Source of the DNA: Bordetella parapertussis | GTDB taxonomy: Bacteria > Pseudomonadota > Gammaproteobacteria > Burkholderiales > Burkholderiaceae_B | Length of the DNA stretch: 19,093 bases | Reading direction: 5' to 3' | Assembly (NCBI GenBank): GCA_943331855.1 | Contig: CALQNE010000031.1 | Location: forward strand, 1 to 19,093 | Shown: piece by piece, positions 1-6,916 of the stretch | Numbering within the stretch: the first letter of the stretch is position 1 | How the letters are laid out: every line of letters begins with the position of its first letter | Program-made: the position numbers and the translations under genes | Notes under the pieces: model-generated | The model's input: the letters and a program-made list of their open reading frames with translations, nothing else | What the model was told of the DNA's origin: nothing | Database searches by the model: none

Positions 1-1707
1 AAGCTTTTTCAAAGCTTTCAACAGGCCGACAGCTCTACGACTCGACAATATGGCGGAACGGGCCTAGGCTTATCTATTTCTAAATCTCTGACAAAGTTGA
101 TGGGCGGTGAAATCGGCTTTAGTAGCCGCCTGGGCAGTGGTTCAACCTTTTGGTTCACGGTGCCACTTCAACTCATCGCTCAGGCCAACTCAACTCCGTC
201 AATCGGCGATGCATTTAAGGGCGTACATGCGATCGTTGTAGACGACAATGAGTTTGCGTTAAAAGTACTGGTTGAGCAACTTGCTAGATTAGGATTCGAG
301 GCTCACGGCTTTCAATCGGGGCTCGCCGCCCTAACTTTTTTGAAAGAAACCGATCGCACTGAAACGAAAATTGAAATTATTTTTGTAGATGCAATCATGC
401 CAGAAGCCAGCGCACAAGCGTTCGCTGAAAGCCTTGCGCAGCTATCCTTGACACACCAACCGAAACTTGCCTTACTCGGCGCAATCGGCGCGACGACAGA
501 CGCGATTGCCAAGTCGCAAGCGTTCGATGCCATTCTTTACAAGCCCGTTTATCGCTCTAATCTTGTTGATACAGTCTCAAATTTATTACTAAAGTCCGGT
601 TCTGTTTCAAGAAAAAAAGATCGGCAACTTGGCGAAGGACACACCACCGCTCGCGCGGCGTTAGCGGGGGCCCAGATCTTGCTTGTCGAAGACAATAAAA
701 TCAATCAAGAAGTCGCCCTCGGCCTTTTGGCGCATACGCATGCCACGGTAGACGTTGCAGATAATGGTGAAATTGCCGTTGCCAAATCTACTGCAAAGCA
801 ATGGGATCTTATCTTGATGGACATTAATATGCCCATCATGGATGGCATCGAAGCAACTAAGCTGATTCGGAAAAATTCAACGCTGAATTCGATTCCAATT
901 ATTGCCTTAACTGCTAACGTCTTAGAGATTGATCGTAAACTATATGCCTCGGTCGGAATGAATGATTATCTATCTAAGCCCATTCGTCCAGAAGACTTGT
1001 ACCTGATGCTGCTTAAATGGATTAACCCTCGCAGTTCGACCAAACCGACTATCGAGTCAGAGACCGCAGTCTCTGCCGTGACAGACCCTTCGGCGCTGCA
1101 CGACCCTCCATTACCAGAGCTTGATCATTTAAATACTGCGCTTGGCTTGCAATTTACCAATGGTGACATGCGTCTTTACCGATCAATTCTTAGTAAATTT
1201 CATCAACAAAATATTGACTTTGAGCAGAACATTATTCAGCATCTGCGTGATCAAGAATACGCCGTCGCGGAGAGACTCGCCCATACGCTGAAATCCACCT
1301 CAGGAAGTATCGGTGCGTCAACGATCGCAAGCGATGCGCATTTGCTTGAGAAATATATACATGAACAGGCCGACCTCAACAAAATTCTTGAAACCGTCGA
1401 GCACTTGGCCATCAAACTGAGTCCTCTGCTCATCGGTTTGCAAAACTATTTTCCAGTTGACGCGATTGCACAAACTAAAGACGCGATCGATACACGTCAA
1501 TTCAACAGCGTCTGTCGTGAACTCTTTAATTTACTAACCGATAGTGATATTAGTGCGACTACGTTTTTTGGTACGCACTATGTACTTTTGCAGTCGTTAT
1601 TTGAAAGCGACTATCGGGAACTTGAAGACCATATAAAAAACTACGACTTTGATGGCGCACGTACCGCGCTGCAAAAAGCGTGCCTCTCAAAAAATATTGA
1701 CTTATGA
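1..1707 (+). CDS. Hybrid sensor histidine kinase, C-terminal part (HATPase end, two REC domains, HPt), 5' truncated
   Basis: The reading frame is open from base 1, so the gene begins upstream of the window; 568 residues are visible. In order there is the end of a histidine-kinase ATPase domain (F-box LFQSFQQAD at residues 3-11, G2 box GGTGLGLSISK near 19-29), then a receiver domain with VDDN near 80-83 and acceptor Asp130 (VDAIMP). A second receiver follows with VEDNKIN, acceptor Asp274 (MDINMP) and a C-terminal KP motif. An HPt domain has phosphoacceptor His428 in AHTLKSTSG, and a helical tail of about 110 residues ends the protein. This layout is a His-Asp-His phosphorelay. The final HPt phosphate acceptor in trans is probably the receiver of the next gene, whose start abuts this stop codon. 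Sensor and dimerisation domains are outside the window, so the stimulus is unknown. Both receivers keep their acceptor Asp. Confidence 0.93.
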   Translation, partial: KLFQSFQQADSSTTRQYGGTGLGLSISKSLTKLMGGEIGFSSRLGSGSTFWFTVPLQLIAQANSTPSIGDAFKGVHAIVVDDNEFALKVLVEQLARLGFEAHGFQSGLAALTFLKETDRTETKIEIIFVDAIMPEASAQAFAESLAQLSLTHQPKLALLGAIGATTDAIAKSQAFDAILYKPVYRSNLVDTVSNLLLKSGSVSRKKDRQLGEGHTTARAALAGAQILLVEDNKINQEVALGLLAHTHATVDVADNGEIAVAKSTAKQWDLILMDINMPIMDGIEATKLIRKNSTLNSIPIIALTANVLEIDRKLYASVGMNDYLSKPIRPEDLYLMLLKWINPRSSTKPTIESETAVSAVTDPSALHDPPLPELDHLNTALGLQFTNGDMRLYRSILSKFHQQNIDFEQNIIQHLRDQEYAVAERLAHTLKSTSGSIGASTIASDAHLLEKYIHEQADLNKILETVEHLAIKLSPLLIGLQNYFPVDAIAQTKDAIDTRQFNSVCRELFNLLTDSDISATTFFGTHYVLLQSLFESDYRELEDHIKNYDFDGARTALQKACLSKNIDL

Positions 1708-2862
1708 GTGAATCAATTGTCTAACCTACCCATCGATCAAGCTTTAATGCCAACCATACTGGTTGTAGATGACACACCCACTAACCTTGAAATTATTGGA
1801 GCACTTCTAGGAGGGCTTTATAAAATAAAGGCGGCTATTTCTGGCGAGCGCGCCTTAAAGCTTCTAGAAGACACCAAATTGCCTGATTTAATTTTGCTTG
1901 ATGTCATGATGCCTGGGATGTCTGGCTGGGAGGTATGCACCGCGGTGAAGTCCAATCCCAGAACGAAAGATATTCCCGTGATCTTTCTCACATCCAAAAT
2001 TGAATTAGCGGATGAAACAAAAGGCTTTGAACTCGGTGCCGTGGATTACATTACCAAACCCATTAATCCACTCACCTTACACGCCAGAGTGAAAACACAC
2101 ATCGCCTTACAGATTGCATTGCACCGTTTAAAAGACCACAATCAGTCACTTGAAAAAGAAGTCGATAGCAAGGGCCAAGAAATCGCGCTCAAAGATCAAG
2201 AACTTCTAAATCTCAATAAATTGAAACGCTTTTTTTCAGCCCCGATTGCTCAACAAATCCTGGCGGCCGGCGGAGACGATTTGTTAAAACCACACCGGCG
2301 CGAAATAGCGGCACTGTTTTTTGACCTCAGAGGCTTTACCAATATGGTGGTCGAGGCTGAGCCCGAAGAAGTGATGCGTCTCCTAAGCGATTATCACAAG
2401 ATCGTTGGGGAGCATGTGACGAAATATCAAGGAACAATCGAGCACTTCGAAGGCGATGGGGTCATGGTATTTTTAAATGATCCTGTACCGATCGAGAACG
2501 CCGCACTGGACGCGATCAATATGGCCCAGGAAATTCAATACGCCTTTAGCGAGACTCAAGAAAAATGGCACCGGAAGAAATTGGATATCGGACTAGGCGT
2601 TGGAATTGCGACTGGTTTTGCAACCCTGGGCTTGATTGGCTTTGAAGGAAGGGTTGATTATGCTGCGATTGGAAGCGTGACAAACTTGGCGGCAAGATTG
2701 TGTAGCGAGGCAAAGGATGGAGAAATACTTTTTGATGCACGCAGTGAGGCGCATCTTGCCAAAAATGAGGTTGTTATGCCAGCAGGCTTTCTGCAACTAA
2801 AAGGCTACCCAAAGCCTGTTGAAGCATTTTTACTTAAGCGCGGCACTGAACTTGTAAAATAA
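1708..2862 (+). CDS. Response regulator with class III adenylate/guanylate cyclase output domain
   Basis: 384 residues: receiver domain (VVDD at 19-22, acceptor Asp65 in LLDVMMP, TKPI near the end), a helical and probably coiled-coil linker around 135-180, then a class III nucleotidyl cyclase domain from about 195. The two metal-binding Asp are Asp206 (FFDLRGFT) and Asp250 (FEGDG). The transition-state Asn and Arg are Asn326 and Arg330 (NLAAR), so catalysis looks intact. Purine-selecting positions are atypical: His246 where adenylyl cyclases have Lys, and Ala319 where they have Asp or Thr, so ATP versus GTP cannot be called. The GTG start lies directly after the TGA of the kinase gene with no clear ribosome-binding site. 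An ATG at 1747 is the alternative, starting just before the receiver domain. The tandem arrangement suggests that the hybrid kinase phosphorylates this protein to control cyclic nucleotide production. Confidence 0.9.
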   Translation: MNQLSNLPIDQALMPTILVVDDTPTNLEIIGALLGGLYKIKAAISGERALKLLEDTKLPDLILLDVMMPGMSGWEVCTAVKSNPRTKDIPVIFLTSKIELADETKGFELGAVDYITKPINPLTLHARVKTHIALQIALHRLKDHNQSLEKEVDSKGQEIALKDQELLNLNKLKRFFSAPIAQQILAAGGDDLLKPHRREIAALFFDLRGFTNMVVEAEPEEVMRLLSDYHKIVGEHVTKYQGTIEHFEGDGVMVFLNDPVPIENAALDAINMAQEIQYAFSETQEKWHRKKLDIGLGVGIATGFATLGLIGFEGRVDYAAIGSVTNLAARLCSEAKDGEILFDARSEAHLAKNEVVMPAGFLQLKGYPKPVEAFLLKRGTELVK

Positions 2863-3107
2863 CAATGATGTCTGATGTAACGGATAAAAGCTTTACTATG
2901 TAACGGATTAATTTCTTTAAGTTACTGTTAAATAATGAATTATTCTTAATAATTTAAAAATAAATATCGCTTTGAACATATTCTTTTTCAGCCCTATCGA
3001 GGCCTGTACCTCGTAAGCGCGAGGGCTATCGGCACAGACAGCAATCGCCGCTAAGCGCGACATTTTTGAGACTTCTTGCGCACCTTCAGTAAGTGATCAC
3101 TCACGAA
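2863..3107. other. Intergenic region, AT-rich, no gene seen
   Basis: No coding frame is credible here. The first half is AT-rich and carries an 11-bp direct repeat (ATGTAACGGAT at 2875-2885 and 2898-2908, 23 bp apart start to start). A small inverted repeat lies at 2998-3013 (CGAGG, 6-base loop, CCTCG), inside a wider pair GCCCT/AGGGC at 2991-2995 and 3022-3026. TAAGCGCGA occurs twice (3014-3022 and 3052-3060). A near-perfect 16-bp palindrome lies at 3089-3104 around GTGATCAC. No poly-T terminator for the cyclase gene could be identified. Confidence 0.5.
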
Positions 3108-3139
3108 AAAGGGTTACAGACCGAAATCTGTAACCCTTT
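3108..3139 (-). terminator. Rho-independent terminator downstream of tRNA-Arg
   Basis: A perfect 13-bp inverted repeat (3108-3120 and 3127-3139) with a 6-base loop. Read on the minus strand the stem is followed by a run of five T (the last three are part of the stem), as expected for an intrinsic terminator. It starts nine bases beyond the CCA end of tRNA-Arg, so it ends the tRNA transcript and probably any read-through from the upstream operon. Confidence 0.85.
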
Positions 3140-3147
3140 GATATTAC

Positions 3148-3224
3148 TGGTGCGCCCGGCAGGATTCGAACCTACGACCCCCTGGTTCGTAGCCAGGTAC
3201 TCTATCCATCTGAGCTACGGGCGC
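3148..3224 (-). tRNA. tRNA-Arg (anticodon ACG)
   Basis: On the minus strand 77 bases fold as a tRNA. The acceptor arm 5' half is GCGCCCG, pairing with CGGGCGC before the discriminator A. The D-arm begins TAGCTCAG. The anticodon stem is CCTGG/CCAGG around loop CTACGAA, giving anticodon ACG (read as ICG, decoding CGU/CGC/CGA). The T-arm contains GGTTCGAATCC. The CCA end is genomically encoded (3148-3150). It lies 32 bp downstream of the Bug receptor gene on the same strand and is followed by a strong terminator. Confidence 0.97.
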
Positions 3225-3242
3225 GATCAAGACAAGAGCAAG

Positions 3243-3251
3243 AGTATAGCA
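3243..3251 (-). promoter_or_regulatory. Probable extended -10 promoter of tRNA-Arg
   Basis: On the minus strand TGC is directly followed by TATACT (5 of 6 to TATAAT), an extended -10 element whose last base is 18 bp before the tRNA 5' end. No good -35 hexamer is seen at 16-18 bp spacing. It lies in the gap between the Bug receptor stop and the tRNA, so the tRNA could be transcribed independently of the operon. Confidence 0.45.
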
Positions 3252-3256
3252 GTTTT

Positions 3257-4228
3257 TTATCCCGATATTTTTGGGATTTTGGCCGCCTTGATGGCCTTGC
3301 CCATTTCGATATATCCCTTCTCTAGAATATCTAAATATTGTTTGGCTGAGAGCGAAGCCGGATCAACGCCCATCTGCGTCATACGCGTGCTTAAGGCGGG
3401 ATCACTCATCGCCTTTAACGTCGCATCTTCAAGCACTTTTACAATCGCAGCAGGCGTACCTTTGGGCACGGCCAAGCCCAACCATGAATCAATTTCGATA
3501 TCGAAACCCTGTTCTTTAATCGTACGCACGTCAGGCAATTCGGGCCACCGCATTGGGCTCGCAGAAGCCAGCATGCGTAACTTGCCCGCTTTAATATGCG
3601 GCATGATGTCTGGCGGATTTTGTACGATCACATGCACTTGCTTGCTTAATAAAGCGGTCACGGCTTCACCGCCAGATTTGTAAGAAATATGTTCAAACTG
3701 TGCACCGGCCAAACGCGTTAACTCAAAGATTGCGAGATTGTTTGGCGCTGAGGTCGTACCAAAAAACAAACCCTTCCCTTCTTTAGCAGCAGCGATCAAA
3801 TCAGCCAAGGTTTGATAGGGAGAATCTGCATTCACTGCAATGCCATAGCGAAAGCGACCGAACCCTGCGATGAATTCAAAATCTTTCATGCTGTAGGTTA
3901 AATCCATCAAATGCGGCATGATGGCAACCGTTGAATAGGTAACCACACCAATTTGATAACCATCGGGCTTTTGACGCGCCACATAGGCGGGCGTCAAGGT
4001 CCCCAAGGCGCCAGGTTTGTTTTGCACAACAATCGGTTTACCTAAAATCTTTTCCATCGTTTGCGCTAAGGCACGTGTTGCAACATCTGTCGTGCCACCC
4101 GCTCCGTAATTCACAATCATGCTGACTTCATGCGCCGGAAAGACTTGCGCATTCACCAACGGTGTAAGCACTGAACACCCTAGCGACAGCACACAAGCAA
4201 GTATTTTTTTATTGAGGATATTTTTCAT
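3257..4228 (-). CDS. Bug/TctC-family periplasmic solute receptor
   Basis: 323 residues, the usual length for the Bug (TctC) family of tripartite tricarboxylate transporter receptors, which bind organic acids in the periplasm. A Sec signal peptide is visible (Lys-rich start, hydrophobic core, likely cleavage after VNA at residue 27). The first mature strand leads into the family loop YGAGGTTDVATR, followed by NKPGALGTL and KPDGYQI, all typical of the family. No TctA/TctB membrane subunits are in the window, as is common for the many orphan Bug proteins of Burkholderiales. It is last in an operon with the SDR and the ThDP enzyme, 70 bp after the SDR, so the ligand may be the carboxylate those enzymes process. 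That link is inference. Confidence 0.9.
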   Translation of the reverse strand: MKNILNKKILACVLSLGCSVLTPLVNAQVFPAHEVSMIVNYGAGGTTDVATRALAQTMEKILGKPIVVQNKPGALGTLTPAYVARQKPDGYQIGVVTYSTVAIMPHLMDLTYSMKDFEFIAGFGRFRYGIAVNADSPYQTLADLIAAAKEGKGLFFGTTSAPNNLAIFELTRLAGAQFEHISYKSGGEAVTALLSKQVHVIVQNPPDIMPHIKAGKLRMLASASPMRWPELPDVRTIKEQGFDIEIDSWLGLAVPKGTPAAIVKVLEDATLKAMSDPALSTRMTQMGVDPASLSAKQYLDILEKGYIEMGKAIKAAKIPKISG

Positions 4229-4298
4229 CGTTGTCTCACTCTTTTTAGAATGTATTTTTCAAAAAAACCGCCTTCATTCAATCGTTATTGAAACGACT

Positions 4299-5045
4299 TT
4301 ATGACATAAAGAAACCGCCATTGATATCAATGGTGGCGCCATTAATAAAACCACTTGAGTCTGCACATAAAAAGGCAATCGAGGCACCCACTTCGTCGGC
4401 AGTTCCGAGGCGTTTGACCGGAATTTGCTCGGCATAGCGCTGGTTAACTGCCTCACCCGCCTGCATCGCCATCTCGGTCAGGATACGGCCAGGCGCGACG
4501 CAATTAGCCGTAATGCCAAACGGCGCCATCTCTGAGGCAATCGCCCGCGTTAAGCCTAGAATCCCCGCCTTTGAGGCCATGTAGCTTGGGCCTGCGACAA
4601 CAGACTTGCTGCGCCCAGCCAACGACGACACGCTGACAATGCGACCGAAACCTTGAGCCTTCATATCCGGCAAAAACAGCTGCGAAATCTGCATGACGGT
4701 GGTCAGATTGACATTGAGCACCCTTGACCATTCTTCAACGGTCAACTCCAAGATGCCGCTTGAACGCCCATCTGGTCGTTTCGGTGAAATGCCCGCGTTG
4801 TTGACCAAAATAGAGACCACGCCCAGACGCTCTTTAATCTGCTCTTGCAAACGCGTCATAAACGCCATGTCAGTGACGTCAGCCTGAAACGCCAAAGCGT
4901 CGTCATCGGTCAAACCGGCCTCGCTCAAATCGATCGGCAACCGATCCACCATCACGACAAAGCGGCCGGCGGCAACAAGGGCCTGGCTTGTGGCTAATCC
5001 AATGCCTTTTGCGGCACCGGTTACTAAGGCAATTTTCTTGTTCAT
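4299..5045 (-). CDS. Short-chain dehydrogenase/reductase (classical SDR, FabG-like)
   Basis: 248 residues, a full-length classical SDR. It shows the cofactor motif TGAAKGIG (residues 9-16), the NNAG motif, catalytic Ser141, Tyr155 and Lys159 (YMASK), and a C-terminal GATIDINGG segment. It interconverts an alcohol and a carbonyl using NAD(P)H, with substrate not predictable. Asp34 in VVMVDR after the second strand suggests preference for NAD(H), by family knowledge. Its ATG overlaps the TGA of the upstream ThDP enzyme (ATGA, 5042-5045), so the two are translationally coupled. A plausible role is to oxidise or reduce the aldehyde or ketol made by that enzyme. A fatty-acid synthesis FabG is less likely given the neighbours. 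Confidence 0.9.
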   Translation of the reverse strand: MNKKIALVTGAAKGIGLATSQALVAAGRFVVMVDRLPIDLSEAGLTDDDALAFQADVTDMAFMTRLQEQIKERLGVVSILVNNAGISPKRPDGRSSGILELTVEEWSRVLNVNLTTVMQISQLFLPDMKAQGFGRIVSVSSLAGRSKSVVAGPSYMASKAGILGLTRAIASEMAPFGITANCVAPGRILTEMAMQAGEAVNQRYAEQIPVKRLGTADEVGASIAFLCADSSGFINGATIDINGGFFMS

Positions 5046-6784
5046 GCTTCAAGTGCTGCTGTGTAGGCGGTAATGGGAGGATACGCGTTTTCGTCAGTCA
5101 TGACTTCAATCAAGGTTGTCACGTCACTTGCGCGCGCGGCATCCAATGCCTGATTCAACTGTTCAGGGTCAGTGACACGAATGCCGTTGCACCCACAATT
5201 GCGCGCAATGGCGGCGTGATCAACAGGATAAAAATCAACGGCACTCGTATGCGTGCCAAATTTCACGTTTTCAGCGTGTTTTTGATATCCCAGAATACCG
5301 TTATTCAACACAATCAAGGTGACCTTCAAACCCATACGTCGCGCGGTTTCAAGCTCTGACCAAACGTGACCAAAGCCACCATCACCGGCCAAACAGTACA
5401 CCTCGGCCTGCGGGCGGGCAACTTTAGCGCCCAACGCCATCGGGAACCCCCAGCCTAAGCCCGCTAAGCCACGCGGGGTAATAAACCGCATGCCGCTTTT
5501 CACTGCCGTCAGGCAGTTTGCAATCCAGATCGATGAGTAACTTGCATCGGCCACCATCACCGTATCGCCGGTCAAGCGCTTTTGCAGCTCGTGCATCACG
5601 CGCTCTGGACGAATCGGCGCCTGCGTAGACAAACGCATCGGCTCAGACTCATTCAAATACTTGGCACGCGCCGCCTGGATATCTGCCTCGACAGCCGGCC
5701 GCTGACCGCGTCGCTTGGTTAAATCAAGCTTGCCCAACGCTTGGGCGAGCGCGTCAAGCGTGAGCCCTGCATCACCGACCAACCGCGTTGCTTCGTAATT
5801 ACGACCCACTTCAGTGCCATCGATATCAAGATGAATGTATTGCGCACTCTTGGGATACAGTTGCCAGGAATCTGTGCCGTTTTGATTGGTGCGATTACCC
5901 ACCAACAACACCACGTCTGCCTCAGCAATCAACTTACGTTGATAACGTGTCGCGCCATTAGGGCCCATAAAATAACCGACTACACCCACCGCAAGCGGAT
6001 GACGTTCGTCGACCGTGCCTTTCCCCATCACCGTGGTTGCGACCGGCAAATGGCCCTCATCCATTAAGCGCGTCAATGCCGCATGACCACGCGAGGAATG
6101 CACGCCACCGCCTGCAATCACAATGGGGCGCTCAGCCTTTGCCAAAAGTTCAGCAGCATGTCGCACCGCATCGGGTGAGGCCACAACAGGATCCAAAGGA
6201 TATTGCCCTAAACAAGCGGTGCGCGTAGACGGCACAGCAGGCTCAGTCAGCACGTCACTTGGAAACATCAGCACAACGGGCCCAGGTCGGCCTGAGCAAG
6301 CCATTGCAAAAGCTTGATCAATGTAGTCATCCACGCGACTGGGTTCGTTTACACGACGCACCCATTTTGAGACCGCACTAAACATCCCGATATGATCAAG
6401 GTCTTGAAAAGCATTTTTATCGGTTTGCAGACGACTCACGTCTTGCACTAACGCAATCAAAGGAATCGAGGCTTTCAGTGCTTCAGCAAGCGGAGCAACC
6501 AATAACGCAGCCGCCGGCCCATTTTGAGCCGTCACGATTCCGGGCTTGCCCGTTAAGCGTGCGTAGGCATCGGCCATGTAGCCGCCCGCATTTTCGGTGC
6601 GGTAAGCAATCTGTTTAATACCGCCCTCTTCAGCCGAAAGCTGAAACATCGTCGGTAGACTCTGGCCAAACGTGCACTCAACCCCATGACGCTTGAGCGC
6701 GCGAACGATGGCATGGCCGACTGACTGATGCACATTCAAACCAGTGACCTTGAGCGGACTTGTAATAGGTTTAGCGGTATTCAT
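5042..6784 (-). CDS. Thiamine diphosphate-dependent enzyme, acetolactate synthase / benzoylformate decarboxylase superfamily
   Basis: 580 residues with the three-domain layout of IlvB/MdlC-type enzymes. The N-terminal pyrimidine-binding domain has catalytic Glu64 (RTENAGG). A central Rossmann-like domain contains VIAGGG and LLVGNRTNQNG. The C-terminal pyrophosphate-binding domain has the GDG...NN motif (Asp468, Asn494-Asn495). Members condense or decarboxylate 2-oxoacids in the cytoplasm. It is unlikely to be the biosynthetic acetolactate synthase, since no small subunit gene follows. It is divergent from an FMN-dependent 2-hydroxyacid dehydrogenase and coupled to an SDR. This fits a catabolic role in which the dehydrogenase makes the 2-oxoacid, this enzyme decarboxylates or ligates it, and the SDR handles the product. 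The ATG at 6784 was chosen over an upstream TTG (6799) because of the ribosome-binding site at 6790-6794. Confidence 0.88.
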   Translation of the reverse strand: MNTAKPITSPLKVTGLNVHQSVGHAIVRALKRHGVECTFGQSLPTMFQLSAEEGGIKQIAYRTENAGGYMADAYARLTGKPGIVTAQNGPAAALLVAPLAEALKASIPLIALVQDVSRLQTDKNAFQDLDHIGMFSAVSKWVRRVNEPSRVDDYIDQAFAMACSGRPGPVVLMFPSDVLTEPAVPSTRTACLGQYPLDPVVASPDAVRHAAELLAKAERPIVIAGGGVHSSRGHAALTRLMDEGHLPVATTVMGKGTVDERHPLAVGVVGYFMGPNGATRYQRKLIAEADVVLLVGNRTNQNGTDSWQLYPKSAQYIHLDIDGTEVGRNYEATRLVGDAGLTLDALAQALGKLDLTKRRGQRPAVEADIQAARAKYLNESEPMRLSTQAPIRPERVMHELQKRLTGDTVMVADASYSSIWIANCLTAVKSGMRFITPRGLAGLGWGFPMALGAKVARPQAEVYCLAGDGGFGHVWSELETARRMGLKVTLIVLNNGILGYQKHAENVKFGTHTSAVDFYPVDHAAIARNCGCNGIRVTDPEQLNQALDAARASDVTTLIEVMTDENAYPPITAYTAALEA

Positions 6785-6789
6785 GCAAA

Positions 6790-6794
6790 CTCCT
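6790..6794 (-). promoter_or_regulatory. Ribosome-binding site fixing the ThDP-enzyme start
   Basis: AGGAG on the minus strand, five bases before the ATG at 6784. It lies downstream of the alternative TTG codon at 6799, which rules that start out as the main one. Confidence 0.75.
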
Positions 6795-6808
6795 GACAAA
6801 AATCAATG

Positions 6809-6838
6809 TTTCGTTAACGTGTAGTACAGTAAACGAAA
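6809..6838. promoter_or_regulatory. Candidate operator in the divergent promoter region
   Basis: Nested symmetry: outer perfect arms TTTCGTT (6809-6815) and AACGAAA (6832-6838) flank an inner TGTAGTACA (6820-6828), whose halves are inverted around a central G. CGTTAACG (6812-6819) is itself palindromic. The inner core has the TGTnnnACA form used by GntR-family regulators of organic acid genes. It lies between the divergent ThDP-enzyme operon and FMN dehydrogenase gene and overlaps the -10 proposed for the operon. No regulator gene is in the window. Confidence 0.4.
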
Positions 6839-6850
6839 ATTAAATGCCAA
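6823..6850 (-). promoter_or_regulatory. Candidate promoter of the ThDP-enzyme/SDR/Bug operon
   Basis: On the minus strand TTGGCA (6845-6850, 5 of 6 to the -35 consensus) and TGTACT (6823-6828, 4 of 6 to the -10 consensus) are separated by 16 bp. The expected start would be near 6816, giving a leader of about 30 bases with a good ribosome-binding site. The -10 sits inside the inverted repeat, so binding there would repress. Confidence 0.35.
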
Positions 6851-6916
6851 ATAAAAGATCGTGTTCAGTCTGATCGCTCGCACTGACAACACGCCCTCAG
6901 AGACAAGGAAGCCTTT

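Noticed and set aside
2991..3026. GC-rich interrupted inverted repeat, possible small RNA or terminator
   Set aside because: The stems are 5 bp each, with a bulge and no T run on the plus strand. Folding alone does not support an RNA gene.
3093..3683. Plus-strand frame whose protein contains RPAGFEPTTPWF
   Set aside because: This is the well-known false protein read from the antisense of a tRNA-Arg gene and continues antisense through the Bug receptor gene. It is not a real gene.
4277..4292. Small hairpin TTCAAT/ATTGAA between the SDR and Bug genes, with a T-rich stretch downstream on the minus strand
   Set aside because: The stem is only 6 bp and AT-rich, and the T run is about 12 bases away, so I do not call a terminator.
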